From the NCBI GenBank assembly GCA_963921355.3, contig OZ001190.1, positions 248,001-312,000 of the forward strand: a stretch of 64,000 nt of DNA, written 5' to 3'. The DNA comes from CAWUEZ02 sp963921355. Lineage in GTDB: Bacteria > Pseudomonadota > Alphaproteobacteria > Thalassobaculales > Thalassobaculaceae. The notes under the pieces were generated by a model that was not told where the DNA came from, made no database searches, and saw only the letters and a list, made by a program, of their open reading frames with translations. The translations under genes and the position numbers were made by a program. Below, in pieces: positions 26,778-35,426 of the stretch (its first letter is position 1; the number at the start of each line of letters is the position of its first letter).

Positions 26778-28105
26778 GCCTCGGCCGTCACGATGTCGGC
26801 GCCCAACCCCGTCATGAGATCCTGAAAACCGGGGAACGAGGTCGCGATGGCCGCCGCATCATCGATGGCGACCGGCTCGTCGCTGCTCAGCCCGAGGATC
26901 AGAAACGCCATCGCGATCCGATGGTCGAGATTGACGGCGACGGTGGCGCCGCCGGCCACGCCATTGGCGGCGCCATCCACCACCAGGTCATCACCTTCGA
27001 CCTGGACCCGCACGCCGCAGGCCGCAAGGCCCTTGGCCGTCGCGCTCAGCCGATCACTTTCCTTGACCCGCAATTCCTCGAGACCGCGCATGACCGTGCG
27101 TCCCTCGGCCTGGGACGCGGCGACCGCCAGCACCGGATACTCGTCGATCATCGACGGCGCGCGTTCCGGCGGCACCTCGATCGCCTTCAACGGCCCATGG
27201 CGCACGACCAGATCGGCCACCGGCTCCCCGGCTTCGGTGCGCCGGTTCCGAAGCTCGATATCGGCGCCCATTTCCATCAGAGTCTCGAACAGCCCGAAGC
27301 GGAGCGGGTTGGTCCCGACCCCGGGCAGCACGACCTCGGACCCCGGAACCGTCAACGCGGCCACCGCCGGAAAGGCCGCCGAGGACGGATCGGCCGGCAC
27401 CACCACCGGCCGGCCGGTCAACTCGGGCTCACCGACCACGGTGATCCGCCGCCCGGCATCCTCGTCGACGACCCGGACCTCGGCCCCGAAGTGGCGCAGC
27501 ATGGTTTCGGTGTGGTCGCGGGTACGCTTGGGCTCGATGACGGTGGTTTCCCCGGGCGCGGCGAGGCCCGCCAGCAGGACCGCCGACTTCACCTGGGCGG
27601 AGGCGACCGGCAGCGTGTACGCGATCGGCATCAGGGTCTGCGGTCCGGTGACCGCCAGGGGCAGACGCCCGCCGGCGCGCGCCGTGACCGCCACCCCCAT
27701 CTGTGCCAGCGGCGTCGTGACCCGGCCCATCGGGCGGCTCCGAAGCGACGCATCGCCGGTGAAGAACGTTGTGATCGGCTGTCCGGCCGCCACGCCCATC
27801 AGCAGCCGAACACCGGTCCCGGAGTTTCCGCAGTCGATGACATCGGCCGGCTCGTCGAAGCCGCCGACGCCCCGCCCGAACACCTGCCACTGACCATCGC
27901 CAAGGCGGGTGACCTTCGCACCGAAGGCCCGCATGGCCGCCGCCGTGGCCAGCACGTCCTGGCCCTCAAGAAGCCCCTCGATCCGGGTTTCGCCAACCGA
28001 CAGCCCGCCGAAGATGAGCGATCGGTGGGAAATCGACTTGTCGCCAGGCACGCGCACCGTCCCGGCCAGGTCTTGGCTGCGGCGGGCGATCAGCTGGGTC
28101 GGCAT
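26774..28105 (-). CDS. aroA: EPSP synthase, class II type (AroA)
   Basis: Joins shikimate-3-phosphate and phosphoenolpyruvate in the shikimate pathway. About 443 residues from ATG 28105, preferred over ATG 28120 because GGAG lies nine bases before it. Motifs: VPGDKSISHRSLIFGG, LLEGQDVLAT, GNSGTGVRLLMG, SAQVKSAVLLAGL, TRDHTETML, DPSSAAFP, DRAPSMIDEYP-like RAPSMIDEYPVLAVAA, GLEELRVKESDRLSA and LDHRIAMAFLILGL. The overall match is to the class II enzymes such as Agrobacterium CP4 rather than E. coli type. In the PEP-site loop it reads N-S-G-T where CP4 has N-A-A-T, so Gly replaces the Ala linked to glyphosate insensitivity. Coupled to cmk. Confidence 0.96.
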   Translation of the reverse strand: MPTQLIARRSQDLAGTVRVPGDKSISHRSLIFGGLSVGETRIEGLLEGQDVLATAAAMRAFGAKVTRLGDGQWQVFGRGVGGFDEPADVIDCGNSGTGVRLLMGVAAGQPITTFFTGDASLRSRPMGRVTTPLAQMGVAVTARAGGRLPLAVTGPQTLMPIAYTLPVASAQVKSAVLLAGLAAPGETTVIEPKRTRDHTETMLRHFGAEVRVVDEDAGRRITVVGEPELTGRPVVVPADPSSAAFPAVAALTVPGSEVVLPGVGTNPLRFGLFETLMEMGADIELRNRRTEAGEPVADLVVRHGPLKAIEVPPERAPSMIDEYPVLAVAASQAEGRTVMRGLEELRVKESDRLSATAKGLAACGVRVQVEGDDLVVDGAANGVAGGATVAVNLDHRIAMAFLILGLSSDEPVAIDDAAAIATSFPGFQDLMTGLGADIVTAEA

Positions 28106-28317
28106 GGGGACGGTCTCCATCGGTTAGGGCGGCTGGGGCGGCTGGGGCTCGGCTGAGGGGCGGGCGCGGGGTGGTCACATATCACGACGGCGACCGGGGC
28201 ACGAGGCATCCGCGCTCCCTGTCGGCAATTTAGGCTTTGACATGTTTTGAGGATCGGGGATATTCCCGCGCCACGCCGAAGGGCGGGGATCCGGAACGAA
28301 GCGACGCGGAGTCGACC

Positions 28318-28752
28318 GTGGCCAAACCCGAATGGGGCATTAAACGCGTGTGCCAGTCATGTGGCGCACGCTACTACGACCTGATGAGCACACCGATCGT
28401 GTGCCCGACCTGCGCCACGCCGTACGACCCGGAAGCGGTCCTGAAGAGTCGGCGGTCGCGCCCGTTGCCGGCCGATAAGCCGAAGAAGCCCCGGCCGGAG
28501 AAAGACGAGGCCGAAGATCAGGATACGGATGAGGACGAGACCGAGGACGAAGAGGAGAAAGATCTCCTCGAGGCCGATGGCGACGTCGAACCGGACGATG
28601 ACGATGACGACGACAGCGCGGTCGGCCGCAAGATCACCGATCCGCTGGCCGACGACGATGATGACGACGAGTTGCTGGACGACGACGATGACGACGACGA
28701 GCTCGACGACGACGTCGCGATCGCCGATGACGAGGACGAGAAAGAGACCTGA
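28318..28752 (+). CDS. TIGR02300 (FYDLN-acid) family protein
   Basis: Alphaproteobacterial protein of unknown function, about 144 residues. The N-terminus AKPEWGIKRVCQSCGARYYDLM is the family signature (usually FYDLN) with two CxxC knuckles, CQSC and CPTC, that suit a small zinc ribbon. From about residue 55 the chain becomes almost entirely Asp/Glu, with runs of five to seven Asp, so the coding DNA looks like a GATGAC simple repeat. Start GTG 28318 is preferred because the family begins exactly at (M)AKPE and a GGAG lies upstream; an in-frame ATG at 28237 adds an unrelated extension. The gene is divergent from aroA. Confidence 0.9.
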   Translation: MAKPEWGIKRVCQSCGARYYDLMSTPIVCPTCATPYDPEAVLKSRRSRPLPADKPKKPRPEKDEAEDQDTDEDETEDEEEKDLLEADGDVEPDDDDDDDSAVGRKITDPLADDDDDDELLDDDDDDDELDDDVAIADDEDEKET

Positions 28753-28768
28753 GGCGACCCGTCGCCCA

Positions 28769-28798
28769 AGCCCCTTGATCCCGCGACGGCAAGGGGCT
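28769..28798. terminator. Hairpin downstream of the TIGR02300 gene
   Basis: Perfect 9-bp inverted repeat AGCCCCTTG / CAAGGGGCT with a 12-base loop, starting 17 bases after the stop codon. No T-tract follows, so it is a stem-loop that may stop or protect the transcript rather than a standard intrinsic terminator. Confidence 0.5.
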
Positions 28799-28841
28799 AC
28801 CTAACCCAGAATGCACGTCGGCGCACCGCGCGGACGGGTCC

Positions 28842-28917
<76 letters not shown>

Positions 28918-28918
28918 A

Positions 28919-28948
28919 CAGGGCCCCTTGGGAAACCAAGGGGCCCTG
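28919..28948 (+). terminator. Perfect GAAA-tetraloop hairpin just after tRNA-Ala
   Basis: 13-bp perfect stem CAGGGCCCCTTGG / CCAAGGGGCCCTG closed by GAAA, beginning one base after the CCA end. No T-run follows. Likely a transcription stop or a 3-prime processing boundary for the tRNA. It lies only 14 bases before the start codon of the protease gene. Confidence 0.65.
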
Positions 28949-28962
28949 ACCATGTCTGATCC

Positions 28963-29646
28963 ATGTCTCCCCGACCCCTCGTCTTCTTCCGCTTCCTATG
29001 TATGGCGATCGCCGCCGCCGTCCTGATCGCAGTCCCGGGCCCAGCAGCCGCGGACGGTCGGCTGGTGGTGCGCCCCGACACGCCGCCCTGGGTGTCGATC
29101 GGTCGCCTGAACGTGGCGGGCTACCGCCTGCGCCGGCACTGCACGGCCACGCTGATCTCAACCGACACCGTCCTGACCGCGCGTCATTGCCTGTTGGGTT
29201 TCGGCGCCCAGCCCTGGGCCAAGCCGTCGAGCGTCCATTTCGTCGCCGGCTATGCCCGTGGCCGGTTTCAAGCCCACCGCACCGCGGTCTCCTTTGAGCA
29301 GATCGGTCGGGAAGCGACGCTGGTGCGCCTGTCCGCGCCGATTGATCTGCCGGTTCTTCCGGTGGCCGACGGCAGCCCGCCAATACCCGGCGCGACCGTT
29401 GTGCAGGCTGGTTACAGTGGCGACCGCAGCCATGTCCTGACCGTCGATCCGACCTGCAATTATCTTGGGATCGGCGGCGGCGGCCGCTGGCGTCACGATT
29501 GCGAGGCGATTGCCGGCGATTCCGGCTCGCCGCTTCTGATCGACGGGCCCGACGGCCTGACGATCGCCGCGATTCATATCGGCCGGAACGCTGGCATCGG
29601 CGAAGCCGAACCTGTCAGTGCCGGCCAGCTCATCGCCAGGCGCTAG
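28963..29646 (+). CDS. Secreted trypsin-like (S1) serine protease with Asp-to-Glu triad change
   Basis: 227 residues with a signal peptide (hydrophobic 10-29, cleavage near PAAADG). Chymotrypsin-fold landmarks: C60 and H75-C76 in LTARHCLLG (catalytic His), and GDSGSPLL with nucleophile S187. The third triad position, normally Asp in a D-I-A-L-L pattern, reads GREATLVRL, placing Glu117 where Asp belongs. Either activity is altered or a different Asp serves. Expected location is periplasm or outside. Start ATG 28963; an alternative ATG at 28998 would shorten the signal peptide. Substrate unknown. Confidence 0.85.
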   Translation: MSPRPLVFFRFLCMAIAAAVLIAVPGPAAADGRLVVRPDTPPWVSIGRLNVAGYRLRRHCTATLISTDTVLTARHCLLGFGAQPWAKPSSVHFVAGYARGRFQAHRTAVSFEQIGREATLVRLSAPIDLPVLPVADGSPPIPGATVVQAGYSGDRSHVLTVDPTCNYLGIGGGGRWRHDCEAIAGDSGSPLLIDGPDGLTIAAIHIGRNAGIGEAEPVSAGQLIARR

Positions 29647-29677
29647 GAGGCGCCGTCGACCCGGCGATACGCGGACT

Positions 29678-29710
29678 CTTGATCAAACCGCCCAAACCCC
29701 CACATCTTGG
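29678..29710 (+). promoter_or_regulatory. Possible heat-shock (sigma-32 type) promoter of hsp20
   Basis: CTTG at 29678-29681 and CCACATCTTGG near 29700-29710, 18 bases apart, about 115 bases before the Hsp20 start. It loosely fits the alphaproteobacterial RpoH consensus (CTTG, 17-18 spacer, CYTATnT). The rest of the 29647-29826 gap shows no other signal. Weak evidence. Confidence 0.3.
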
Positions 29711-29826
29711 CTGTTGCCGGGGCCTTCGGGACCGGAACGGGTGGAGGATGTGACTGCGTCTCCGCCCGTCAAAGCGCGGCAAGCCAAGCCGCATGCGGAT
29801 GTCTCGCTCAGACGAGGGGAGAACCG

Positions 29827-30291
29827 ATGGCACGGGTATCGATGTTCAATTCACCGCTTCTGCTGGGCTTCGACCATTTCGAGCGCGCGCTCGACCGGGT
29901 CCAGAAAGCCCAGGCGGACGGCTATCCCCCGTACAACATCGAGCAGACCTCCGAAGATGGGCTTCGGATCACCTTGGCGGTTGCCGGGTTCTCAATGGAT
30001 GAGCTGAGTGTCCAGATCGAGGATAGCCAACTGATCGCCCGCGGCCGTCAGGACGACGACCCGGACAAGGTCTATCTGCACCGGGGCATCGCCGCCCGGC
30101 AGTTCCAGCGGACGTTCGTTCTGGCCGAAGGGATCGAAGTGGTTTCGGCCGAGTTGGACAACGGACTGCTGCACATCGATCTGCGGCGCCCCTTGCCGGA
30201 GACCAAGGTCCAGACCATCCCGATCCAGGGCAACAGCCGGTCCGCCAGGACCAAGACCGCCATCGACGTCGAACCGGACCGGACGGCCTGA
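29827..30291 (+). CDS. Small heat-shock protein Hsp20, IbpA-like
   Basis: ATP-independent holdase chaperone of 154 residues. An alpha-crystallin domain spans about 34-130, with PPYNIEQTSEDGLRITLAVAGF, a variable loop and the IbpA/HspH-type segment YLHRGIAARQFQRTFVLAEGIEV, then ALDNGLLHIDLRRPLPE-like AELDNGLLHIDLRR. The C-terminal segment contains the short I-x-I motif (TIPIQG) used in oligomer assembly. It is followed after about 50 bp by a DUF1150 gene on the same strand, a pairing found in many alphaproteobacteria. Confidence 0.94.
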   Translation: MARVSMFNSPLLLGFDHFERALDRVQKAQADGYPPYNIEQTSEDGLRITLAVAGFSMDELSVQIEDSQLIARGRQDDDPDKVYLHRGIAARQFQRTFVLAEGIEVVSAELDNGLLHIDLRRPLPETKVQTIPIQGNSRSARTKTAIDVEPDRTA

Positions 30292-30340
30292 ACGGCGCCG
30301 GTCTAACCAGGTGGGCCTTTGTGCCACCCAAGGAGAGACC

Positions 30341-30574
30341 ATGACCACCGACAAGACCGCGCCGAAGAAGCCGGAGATCCTGTCAATCAGCCCCGAGGAT
30401 CTGAGCCAGCTCGGCCTCGACCGCATCGCTTTCATCAAACCGGTGATCGACGACGACGAGCGCCGCTACGTCGTCCATACCGCCGATGGGACGGCCGTGC
30501 GGGTGTTTGCCAGCTACGAGCTCGCCGAACAGGCGATCAGTCAGCACGATCTGGAACCGCTCAGCGTCCACTGA
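30341..30574 (+). CDS. DUF1150 family protein
   Basis: 77-residue acidic soluble protein with no known function, alphaproteobacterial. The family core is visible: DLSQLGLDRIAFIKPV, then DDERRYVVHTADGTAVRVFASYELAEQAI. Start ATG 30341 follows AGGAGAGACC. It almost certainly shares a transcript with the hsp20 gene 49 bp upstream, hinting at a role linked to stress. Confidence 0.9.
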   Translation: MTTDKTAPKKPEILSISPEDLSQLGLDRIAFIKPVIDDDERRYVVHTADGTAVRVFASYELAEQAISQHDLEPLSVH

Positions 30575-30639
30575 CGCCGCCAACCCTTGAACTTACACGC
30601 CCTGATCTCGAGCCAGCCCGGTTCCCGTCCGAGGGCCCT

Positions 30640-31104
30640 TTATGCCGCGTGGCTGGCGGCCGCCTCGCTGAACAGGGCGAAGATGGCGTCGGTCGTCTCA
30701 CACCCGCGCAATTTGGTGCAGACCGTCTTGTCCCGGAGCAGCCTGGACACCCGGGCCAGGGCCTTCAGATGGTCGGCGCCGGCCGCCTCCGGCGCGAGCA
30801 GCAGAAAGACCACATCCACCGGTTCGTCGTCGATCGCGTCGAAGTCCACCGGCTGATCGAGCCGGGCAAACACAGCGTGGAGCCGGTCAAGCTTGGCGAG
30901 CTTGCCGTGGGGAATGGCGATGCCGTTCCCCACCCCGGTGGTGCCCAGTCGCTCGCGTTCCAGCAGAACGTCGAAGATCTCGCGGGAGTCGATCCCGGTC
31001 AGCGTGCTCGCCTTGCGCGCCAGTTCCTGCAGCAGCTGCTTCTTGCTGGCCACCCGTAGGCTCGCAAGGATGCCATCCGTCGAGATCAGGTCGGTAATGT
31101 CCAT
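30640..31104 (-). CDS. ptsN: Nitrogen-regulatory PTS protein EIIA-Ntr (PtsN)
   Basis: Phosphoacceptor at the end of the PTS-Ntr phosphorelay, which links nitrogen and potassium status to cell regulation. 154 residues; phosphorylated His66 lies in GVGNGIAIPHGKL. Flanking ILLERERLGTTG-type sequence and DDEPVDVVFLLLAPE match the EIIA fructose/nitrogen fold. It is the last gene in the lptC-lptA-lptB-rpoN-hpf-ptsN order. Confidence 0.95.
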   Translation of the reverse strand: MDITDLISTDGILASLRVASKKQLLQELARKASTLTGIDSREIFDVLLERERLGTTGVGNGIAIPHGKLAKLDRLHAVFARLDQPVDFDAIDDEPVDVVFLLLAPEAAGADHLKALARVSRLLRDKTVCTKLRGCETTDAIFALFSEAAASHAA

Positions 31105-31195
31105 GCTCGTGCTCGTTGCTTCGGCCCGACGCCACAGCGATCGTGGGCCTAATTCGTCACTGAAGACTTAAAGGCGATCCGGTGACGCCGGACCG

Positions 31196-31804
31196 CTATG
31201 CACCCCCAGAACCAGCCGGCCCAGAACCAGCCGGCCCGGAGCCGGCGGGGTCGACCCAGCCGACATTACCGTCCGGCCGACGGTAGATCATGTTCATGCC
31301 GCCGTGACCCCGGTTGCGGAACATCATCGCCGGCGACCCGGACAGATCGAGGCGCATGACCGCCTCGCCCACCGTCAACGTATCGATATGGGTTTCCATC
31401 TCGGCGACCACGATGGGGTTAACGGCGGCCGGCTCTTCACCCTCGGCACCCTCGGGCTCAGCAGCAAGAACGTACTGCTGGGCCGCGACCGCGTTCGGTG
31501 AGTGACCGCGGTGATGGTCGCGAAGCCGGCGCTTGTACCGCCGTAGCCGTTTGCCCATCCGCTCGGCCGCAGCATCGAAGGCTGAATGGGCATCGTCCGC
31601 ACGGGCCTCCGACTGCACCGTGATCCCCTTGCCGATATGCACCGTCACATCGGCGCTGAACACCGCACCCTGCTTGGCCATGGTGACGCTGGCATCAATC
31701 GGATCGGAAAAGTACTTGGTGGCGATCTGTGACACTTCGGATTCAATCCGCTCGCGAAGGGCATCGCCGACGTCGAGCTGCTTACCTTGAACAGAAATCT
31801 GCAT
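31196..31804 (-). CDS. hpf: Ribosome hibernation-promoting factor, long form
   Basis: Binds the 30S decoding region of resting ribosomes and dimerises them. 202 residues: N-terminal HPF/YfiA domain (MQISVQGKQLDVGDALRERI to about 105, ending KRLRRYKRRLRDHH) and C-terminal dimerisation domain (about 130-185, VAEMETHIDTLTVGEAVMRLD and NMIYRRPDGNVGW). The extreme C-terminus is a three-fold G-S-G-P-A repeat, visible in DNA as a short tandem repeat at 31196-31240. Placed between rpoN and ptsN as is usual. Confidence 0.95.
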   Translation of the reverse strand: MQISVQGKQLDVGDALRERIESEVSQIATKYFSDPIDASVTMAKQGAVFSADVTVHIGKGITVQSEARADDAHSAFDAAAERMGKRLRRYKRRLRDHHRGHSPNAVAAQQYVLAAEPEGAEGEEPAAVNPIVVAEMETHIDTLTVGEAVMRLDLSGSPAMMFRNRGHGGMNMIYRRPDGNVGWVDPAGSGPAGSGPAGSGGA

Positions 31805-32066
31805 GGTTCTATCCGTCTAAGTCATTCGCTCGACCGCCCACACGTGGGGTCGGTCATGGCGTTCCGAAAGGGCCTTTCAGCATGCCGGAAGTCCAATTGA
31901 CGGAGCGACCGGCGGGCTGTCTTAACCACTTCGTCCCGCACAGTTCGCAGCTTGCCCCGCATCCGGGCGCCCGGAGCGAAGCGCCGGAAGCTAAGTCTAG
32001 CGCGCCTTGAGGTCAACCCGCGAGTCACGCCGTCGTGCCGGCGTCAGATTCTTCAGATTTCCGGGC

Positions 32067-33668
32067 CTATCGGCGCGCCGTCAGCGCCGCCTGTCCGGCC
32101 TTTTCCCGGCGCCGCTGAACGCTCGATGGGATCCGCAGCGCCTCACGGTACTTGGCGACCGTGCGCCGGGCGATATCAACGCCATCGGCGCGCAGCAAAT
32201 CGACGATCCGGTCGTCGGAAAGGATGGCGTTCGGCGCTTCGCCATCGATCAGCGTCTTGATCCGATGGCGAACGGACTCCGCCGAATGAGCCTCTCCGCC
32301 CGCCGCCGAGGCAATCGCCGAGGTGAAGAAGTACTTCAGCTCGAACAGCCCGCGCGGCGTGGCGACGAACTTGTTGCTGGTCACCCGGCTCACGGTGCTC
32401 TCGTGCATGCCGATCGCATCCGCGATGTCGCGCAGGACCAGCGGGCGCAGATGCTGGATGCCGTGCTCGAAAAAGCCGTCCTGCTGGCGCACGATCTCGC
32501 TCGACACTTTCAGGATCGTGGTCGCCCGCTGGTGCAGCGACCGGGTCAGCCAGTTCGCCGACTGAAGGCACTCGGAGAGATACTCCTTCGCCTTACGGTC
32601 CTTGGACGCGACCTTCGAGACTTCCGCGTAATAGGCATTGTTCACCAGCACCCGGGGCAAGGTGTCGCTGTTCAGCTCGACGATCCAGTTGCCGTCCGGT
32701 CCGCGGCGAATGATGACATCGGGGACCACCGGCTGCTCGACCGGTCGCTCGAAAGCCTCGCCCGGTTTCGGGTTGAGGGCCTTGATCTCGGCGATCATGT
32801 CGAACAGGTCTTCGTCGTCGACCCGACAGACCTTCTTGAGTGCCGCCAGCTCCCGCCGGCCGAGCATATCCAGGTTCTCGATCAGGGCCGCCATGCAAGG
32901 GTCCAGCCGGTCGATGTCGGCCAGTTGCAGCGCCAGGCATTCCCGCAGATCACGGGCCAGAACGCCGGCCGGATCGAAGCGCTGAACCCGCTTCAGGACC
33001 CGCTCGATCTCGTCGACATCGGTACCTAGCTGCTCGGCGAGGGCATCGATGTCCCCGGCCAGATAGCCGGCAGCATCCACCATGTCGATCAGATGGGCGG
33101 CAACCAGGCGCTCGCGGGTGTCCTGCATCTCGACCGACATCTGCTCCAGCAGATGGTCGCGCAGCGTCTTGGAGTCCGCCATGGTCTGCTCGAGGCCGAA
33201 CTCGTCATCGCCCGGGGCCCCGCCGCCGCCAACCGTGCCCCAACTTGCGAGATCCCCGGCGCCGATCGCCGCGACCCCGTCGGTTTCCTGGACCGTCGCA
33301 CTGCCCCAGTTGTTGTCGTAGTCGACGTCGCTGGGGTCTTCGGCCGCCGACGGAACCACTTCCGACGACGTGCGGTCCACCGTGTCGCGCCCTCCATCCT
33401 CAGGCATCTCGACAAAGCCGTCGCCTTCATCGATGCGCCGCTCGCCGTCGTCATCGTGGCGCGTCAGATTGTCTGCGGCAGCCGCCTCAAGAGCGGCCGG
33501 ACCGTCGCCGTCATCGCGTTCCAGCAACGGGTTCTGGGCGAGCTCTCCCTCAACGTATTCCGCCAGTTCGAGATTGTTCAGCTGCAGCAGTTTGATCGCC
33601 TGCTGGAGCTGTGGCGTCAGAACAAGTGACTGTCCCTGGCGAAGATCTAGCCGTTGCGAAAGCGCCAT
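32067..33668 (-). CDS. rpoN: RNA polymerase sigma-54 factor
   Basis: Sigma factor for -24/-12 promoters, dependent on AAA+ activators. 533 residues: region I (QRLDLRQGQSLVLTPQLQQA, glutamine-rich, activator contact), acidic region II (about 50-170, many D/E), core-binding and helix-turn-helix part (MHESTVSRVTSNKFVATPRG) and the terminal RpoN box ARRTVAKYREALR that reads the -24 element. Length is on the long side because of the acidic region II. The lptB gene ends 12 bases upstream of its start. The 262-bp gap to hpf shows no clear signal. Confidence 0.97.
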   Translation of the reverse strand: MALSQRLDLRQGQSLVLTPQLQQAIKLLQLNNLELAEYVEGELAQNPLLERDDGDGPAALEAAAADNLTRHDDDGERRIDEGDGFVEMPEDGGRDTVDRTSSEVVPSAAEDPSDVDYDNNWGSATVQETDGVAAIGAGDLASWGTVGGGGAPGDDEFGLEQTMADSKTLRDHLLEQMSVEMQDTRERLVAAHLIDMVDAAGYLAGDIDALAEQLGTDVDEIERVLKRVQRFDPAGVLARDLRECLALQLADIDRLDPCMAALIENLDMLGRRELAALKKVCRVDDEDLFDMIAEIKALNPKPGEAFERPVEQPVVPDVIIRRGPDGNWIVELNSDTLPRVLVNNAYYAEVSKVASKDRKAKEYLSECLQSANWLTRSLHQRATTILKVSSEIVRQQDGFFEHGIQHLRPLVLRDIADAIGMHESTVSRVTSNKFVATPRGLFELKYFFTSAIASAAGGEAHSAESVRHRIKTLIDGEAPNAILSDDRIVDLLRADGVDIARRTVAKYREALRIPSSVQRRREKAGQAALTARR

Positions 33669-33680
33669 GAGCGTACTGCG

Positions 33681-34481
33681 TTAGAGACTGAAACGCTCCC
33701 CGAGGTAGAAACGTCGCACGTCGCGGTTCCCCACGATGTCGTCCGGCGCTCCTTCCATGAGGACCATACCGTCATGCAGGATATAGGCGCGATCAACGAT
33801 CTCCAGTGTTTCGCGCACGTTGTGATCGGTGATCAGAACGCCGAGACCACGGTCGGTGAGGTGGGAGATCAGGTCGCGGATCTCACCCACAGCGATCGGA
33901 TCGATACCGGCCAGCGGCTCATCTAACAGAATGAAATGCGGCCGTGACGCCAGAGCCCGGGCGATTTCGACGCGCCGACGCTCACCGCCGGAGAGTGCGA
34001 GGGCAGGGGTTCGGCGAATGTGGCTGATCGAGAATTCGGCGAGCAGGTCCTCGAGGATCACCTCGCGTTCGCTCGGATTGCGTTCGACGACCTCCAACAC
34101 GGCCCGGATGTTCTGTTCGACCGTCAGCCCCCTGAAGATCGATGCTTCCTGGGGCAGGTACCCGATCCCGAGACGGGCACGGCGGTACATTGGCAGGTCG
34201 GTGATGTCCTGGTCGTCGAGGCTGACAGAGCCTGTGTCGGTCGAGATCAGGCCGGTGATGATGTAGAAGCAGGTCGTCTTGCCGGCCCCGTTCGGCCCAA
34301 GCAGACCGACCGCCTCGCCGCGCCGCACCCGCACCGACACATCGCGCAATACCGGGCGCTTCTTGAAGCGCTTGCCGACATTGTGCGCGGCCAGTCCGCT
34401 GAATCCGGACCGCTGGCGTACCAGTCGGGGTGCCGACGCGCCGCTCCCGGCGCTCGGCCGACCGTCATCGCTCGAAGCCAT
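33681..34481 (-). CDS. lptB: LPS export ABC transporter ATP-binding protein LptB
   Basis: ATPase that powers extraction of lipopolysaccharide from the inner membrane with LptFG. Walker A GLLGPNGAGKTT, signature LALSGGERRRVEIARAL, Walker B FILLDEPLAGIDP and the switch His in VLITDHNVRETL. 266 residues from ATG 34481, preceded by GGAAGGGACC; an upstream ATG at 34517 lacks such a site. About 25 N-terminal residues (SSDDGRPSAGSG) extend beyond the E. coli protein. Third gene of lptC-lptA-lptB. Confidence 0.95.
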   Translation of the reverse strand: MASSDDGRPSAGSGASAPRLVRQRSGFSGLAAHNVGKRFKKRPVLRDVSVRVRRGEAVGLLGPNGAGKTTCFYIITGLISTDTGSVSLDDQDITDLPMYRRARLGIGYLPQEASIFRGLTVEQNIRAVLEVVERNPSEREVILEDLLAEFSISHIRRTPALALSGGERRRVEIARALASRPHFILLDEPLAGIDPIAVGEIRDLISHLTDRGLGVLITDHNVRETLEIVDRAYILHDGMVLMEGAPDDIVGNRDVRRFYLGERFSL

Positions 34482-34592
34482 GGTCCCTTCCGTCCCCTGT
34501 TCGGTTGACGCCCGCAAAGCGTCGATCCAGCGATGTCCCCACGGCGACAGTCTAGCATGCCCGCGCCGCGATGGGCGGATTTCCGTCCACCG

Positions 34593-35426
34593 TCATTGCG
34601 TCGCCTGGTCGGGCGTGAACAGGCCTCTGACCCGTCCGTCGCCGGGGAGCATCCGGCTGATGCCGGTCTTCAGGTTCACCTCCGCACGCTCGCCGTTGAG
34701 CTGGTTGTCGCCCCGAGTGACCCGGACATCACCCACCAAGGTCGCCGTTTCCCGAAGCACGTCGTACACGCCCTCGCGGCCCCGCACGACCTCCTGCGGT
34801 GTCGTGATCACCACCCCGCCGATCGCGTCGACCCGCTCGACCCGGCTGCCACCGTCAGGCCCATCACCGAAATAGGCCGTCAGCACATCGGCGTCGATCC
34901 GCTGACCTTCGCGGATCGCCGCCGCATCGCCGCGTGCCACGGCCAGGCGGCGCTTGTCCCAGTACTCGAGGCTGTCGCGGGCGGTGATTGTATCGACCCC
35001 GTTTTCGAAACGGATGTCGTCGCCCAGCAGGACGATCACCCCCTGATCGATGTCGTAGACCGCCCGATCACCGACTGCGCGGTCGCGGGTCGAGGTGATC
35101 ACCACGTCGCCGAGAGCCTCCAGGCGGAAGACCTCGCTGCCCCCTGATTCCTTGGGGCGGTACAAGGCGGTCAGTGTCTCCGCCGCCACGGTGAGCTCAC
35201 CGCGGACCGCCTTGGCATTGCCCCGGGCCACATAGAGCTTCTCGTCACGCACCCACTCGATGCCGTCATCGGCCTCGATGGTGACCGGCTGTTCCCCGGA
35301 CCCCTCGAGAAACTGGGCGCCGGCAGGCGGTGCCAGAGCCGACGCGAGCACCACCCCGACCGTCACCGTAGCCATGCGCGCGGACTGCCTGACCCACCCG
35401 ACGGCATACCCGGAACTCAGCATCAA
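34593..35426 (-). CDS. lptA: LPS transport periplasmic protein LptA
   Basis: Builds the periplasmic bridge that carries LPS from LptC to LptD. The 277-residue protein has a signal peptide (cleavage near PAGAQ) and OstA/jelly-roll repeats, with PVTIEADDGIEWVRDEKLYVARGNAKAVRG as the characteristic first block broken by G-N-A motifs, then ARDSLEYWDKRRLAVARGDA and GDVRVTRGDNQLNGERAEVNL near the end. Longer than E. coli LptA (185), as usual in alphaproteobacteria. Start overlaps the lptC stop by four bases. Confidence 0.93.
   Translation of the reverse strand: MMLSSGYAVGWVRQSARMATVTVGVVLASALAPPAGAQFLEGSGEQPVTIEADDGIEWVRDEKLYVARGNAKAVRGELTVAAETLTALYRPKESGGSEVFRLEALGDVVITSTRDRAVGDRAVYDIDQGVIVLLGDDIRFENGVDTITARDSLEYWDKRRLAVARGDAAAIREGQRIDADVLTAYFGDGPDGGSRVERVDAIGGVVITTPQEVVRGREGVYDVLRETATLVGDVRVTRGDNQLNGERAEVNLKTGISRMLPGDGRVRGLFTPDQATQ

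Noticed and set aside
28560..28745. Simple-sequence repeat rich in GATGAC
   Set aside because: It is the coding DNA of the Asp/Glu-rich tail of the TIGR02300 protein, not a separate repeat element.
31805..32066. A sigma-54 (-24/-12) promoter between rpoN and hpf
   Set aside because: No TGGCAC-N5-TTGCA-type match was found on either strand in this gap.
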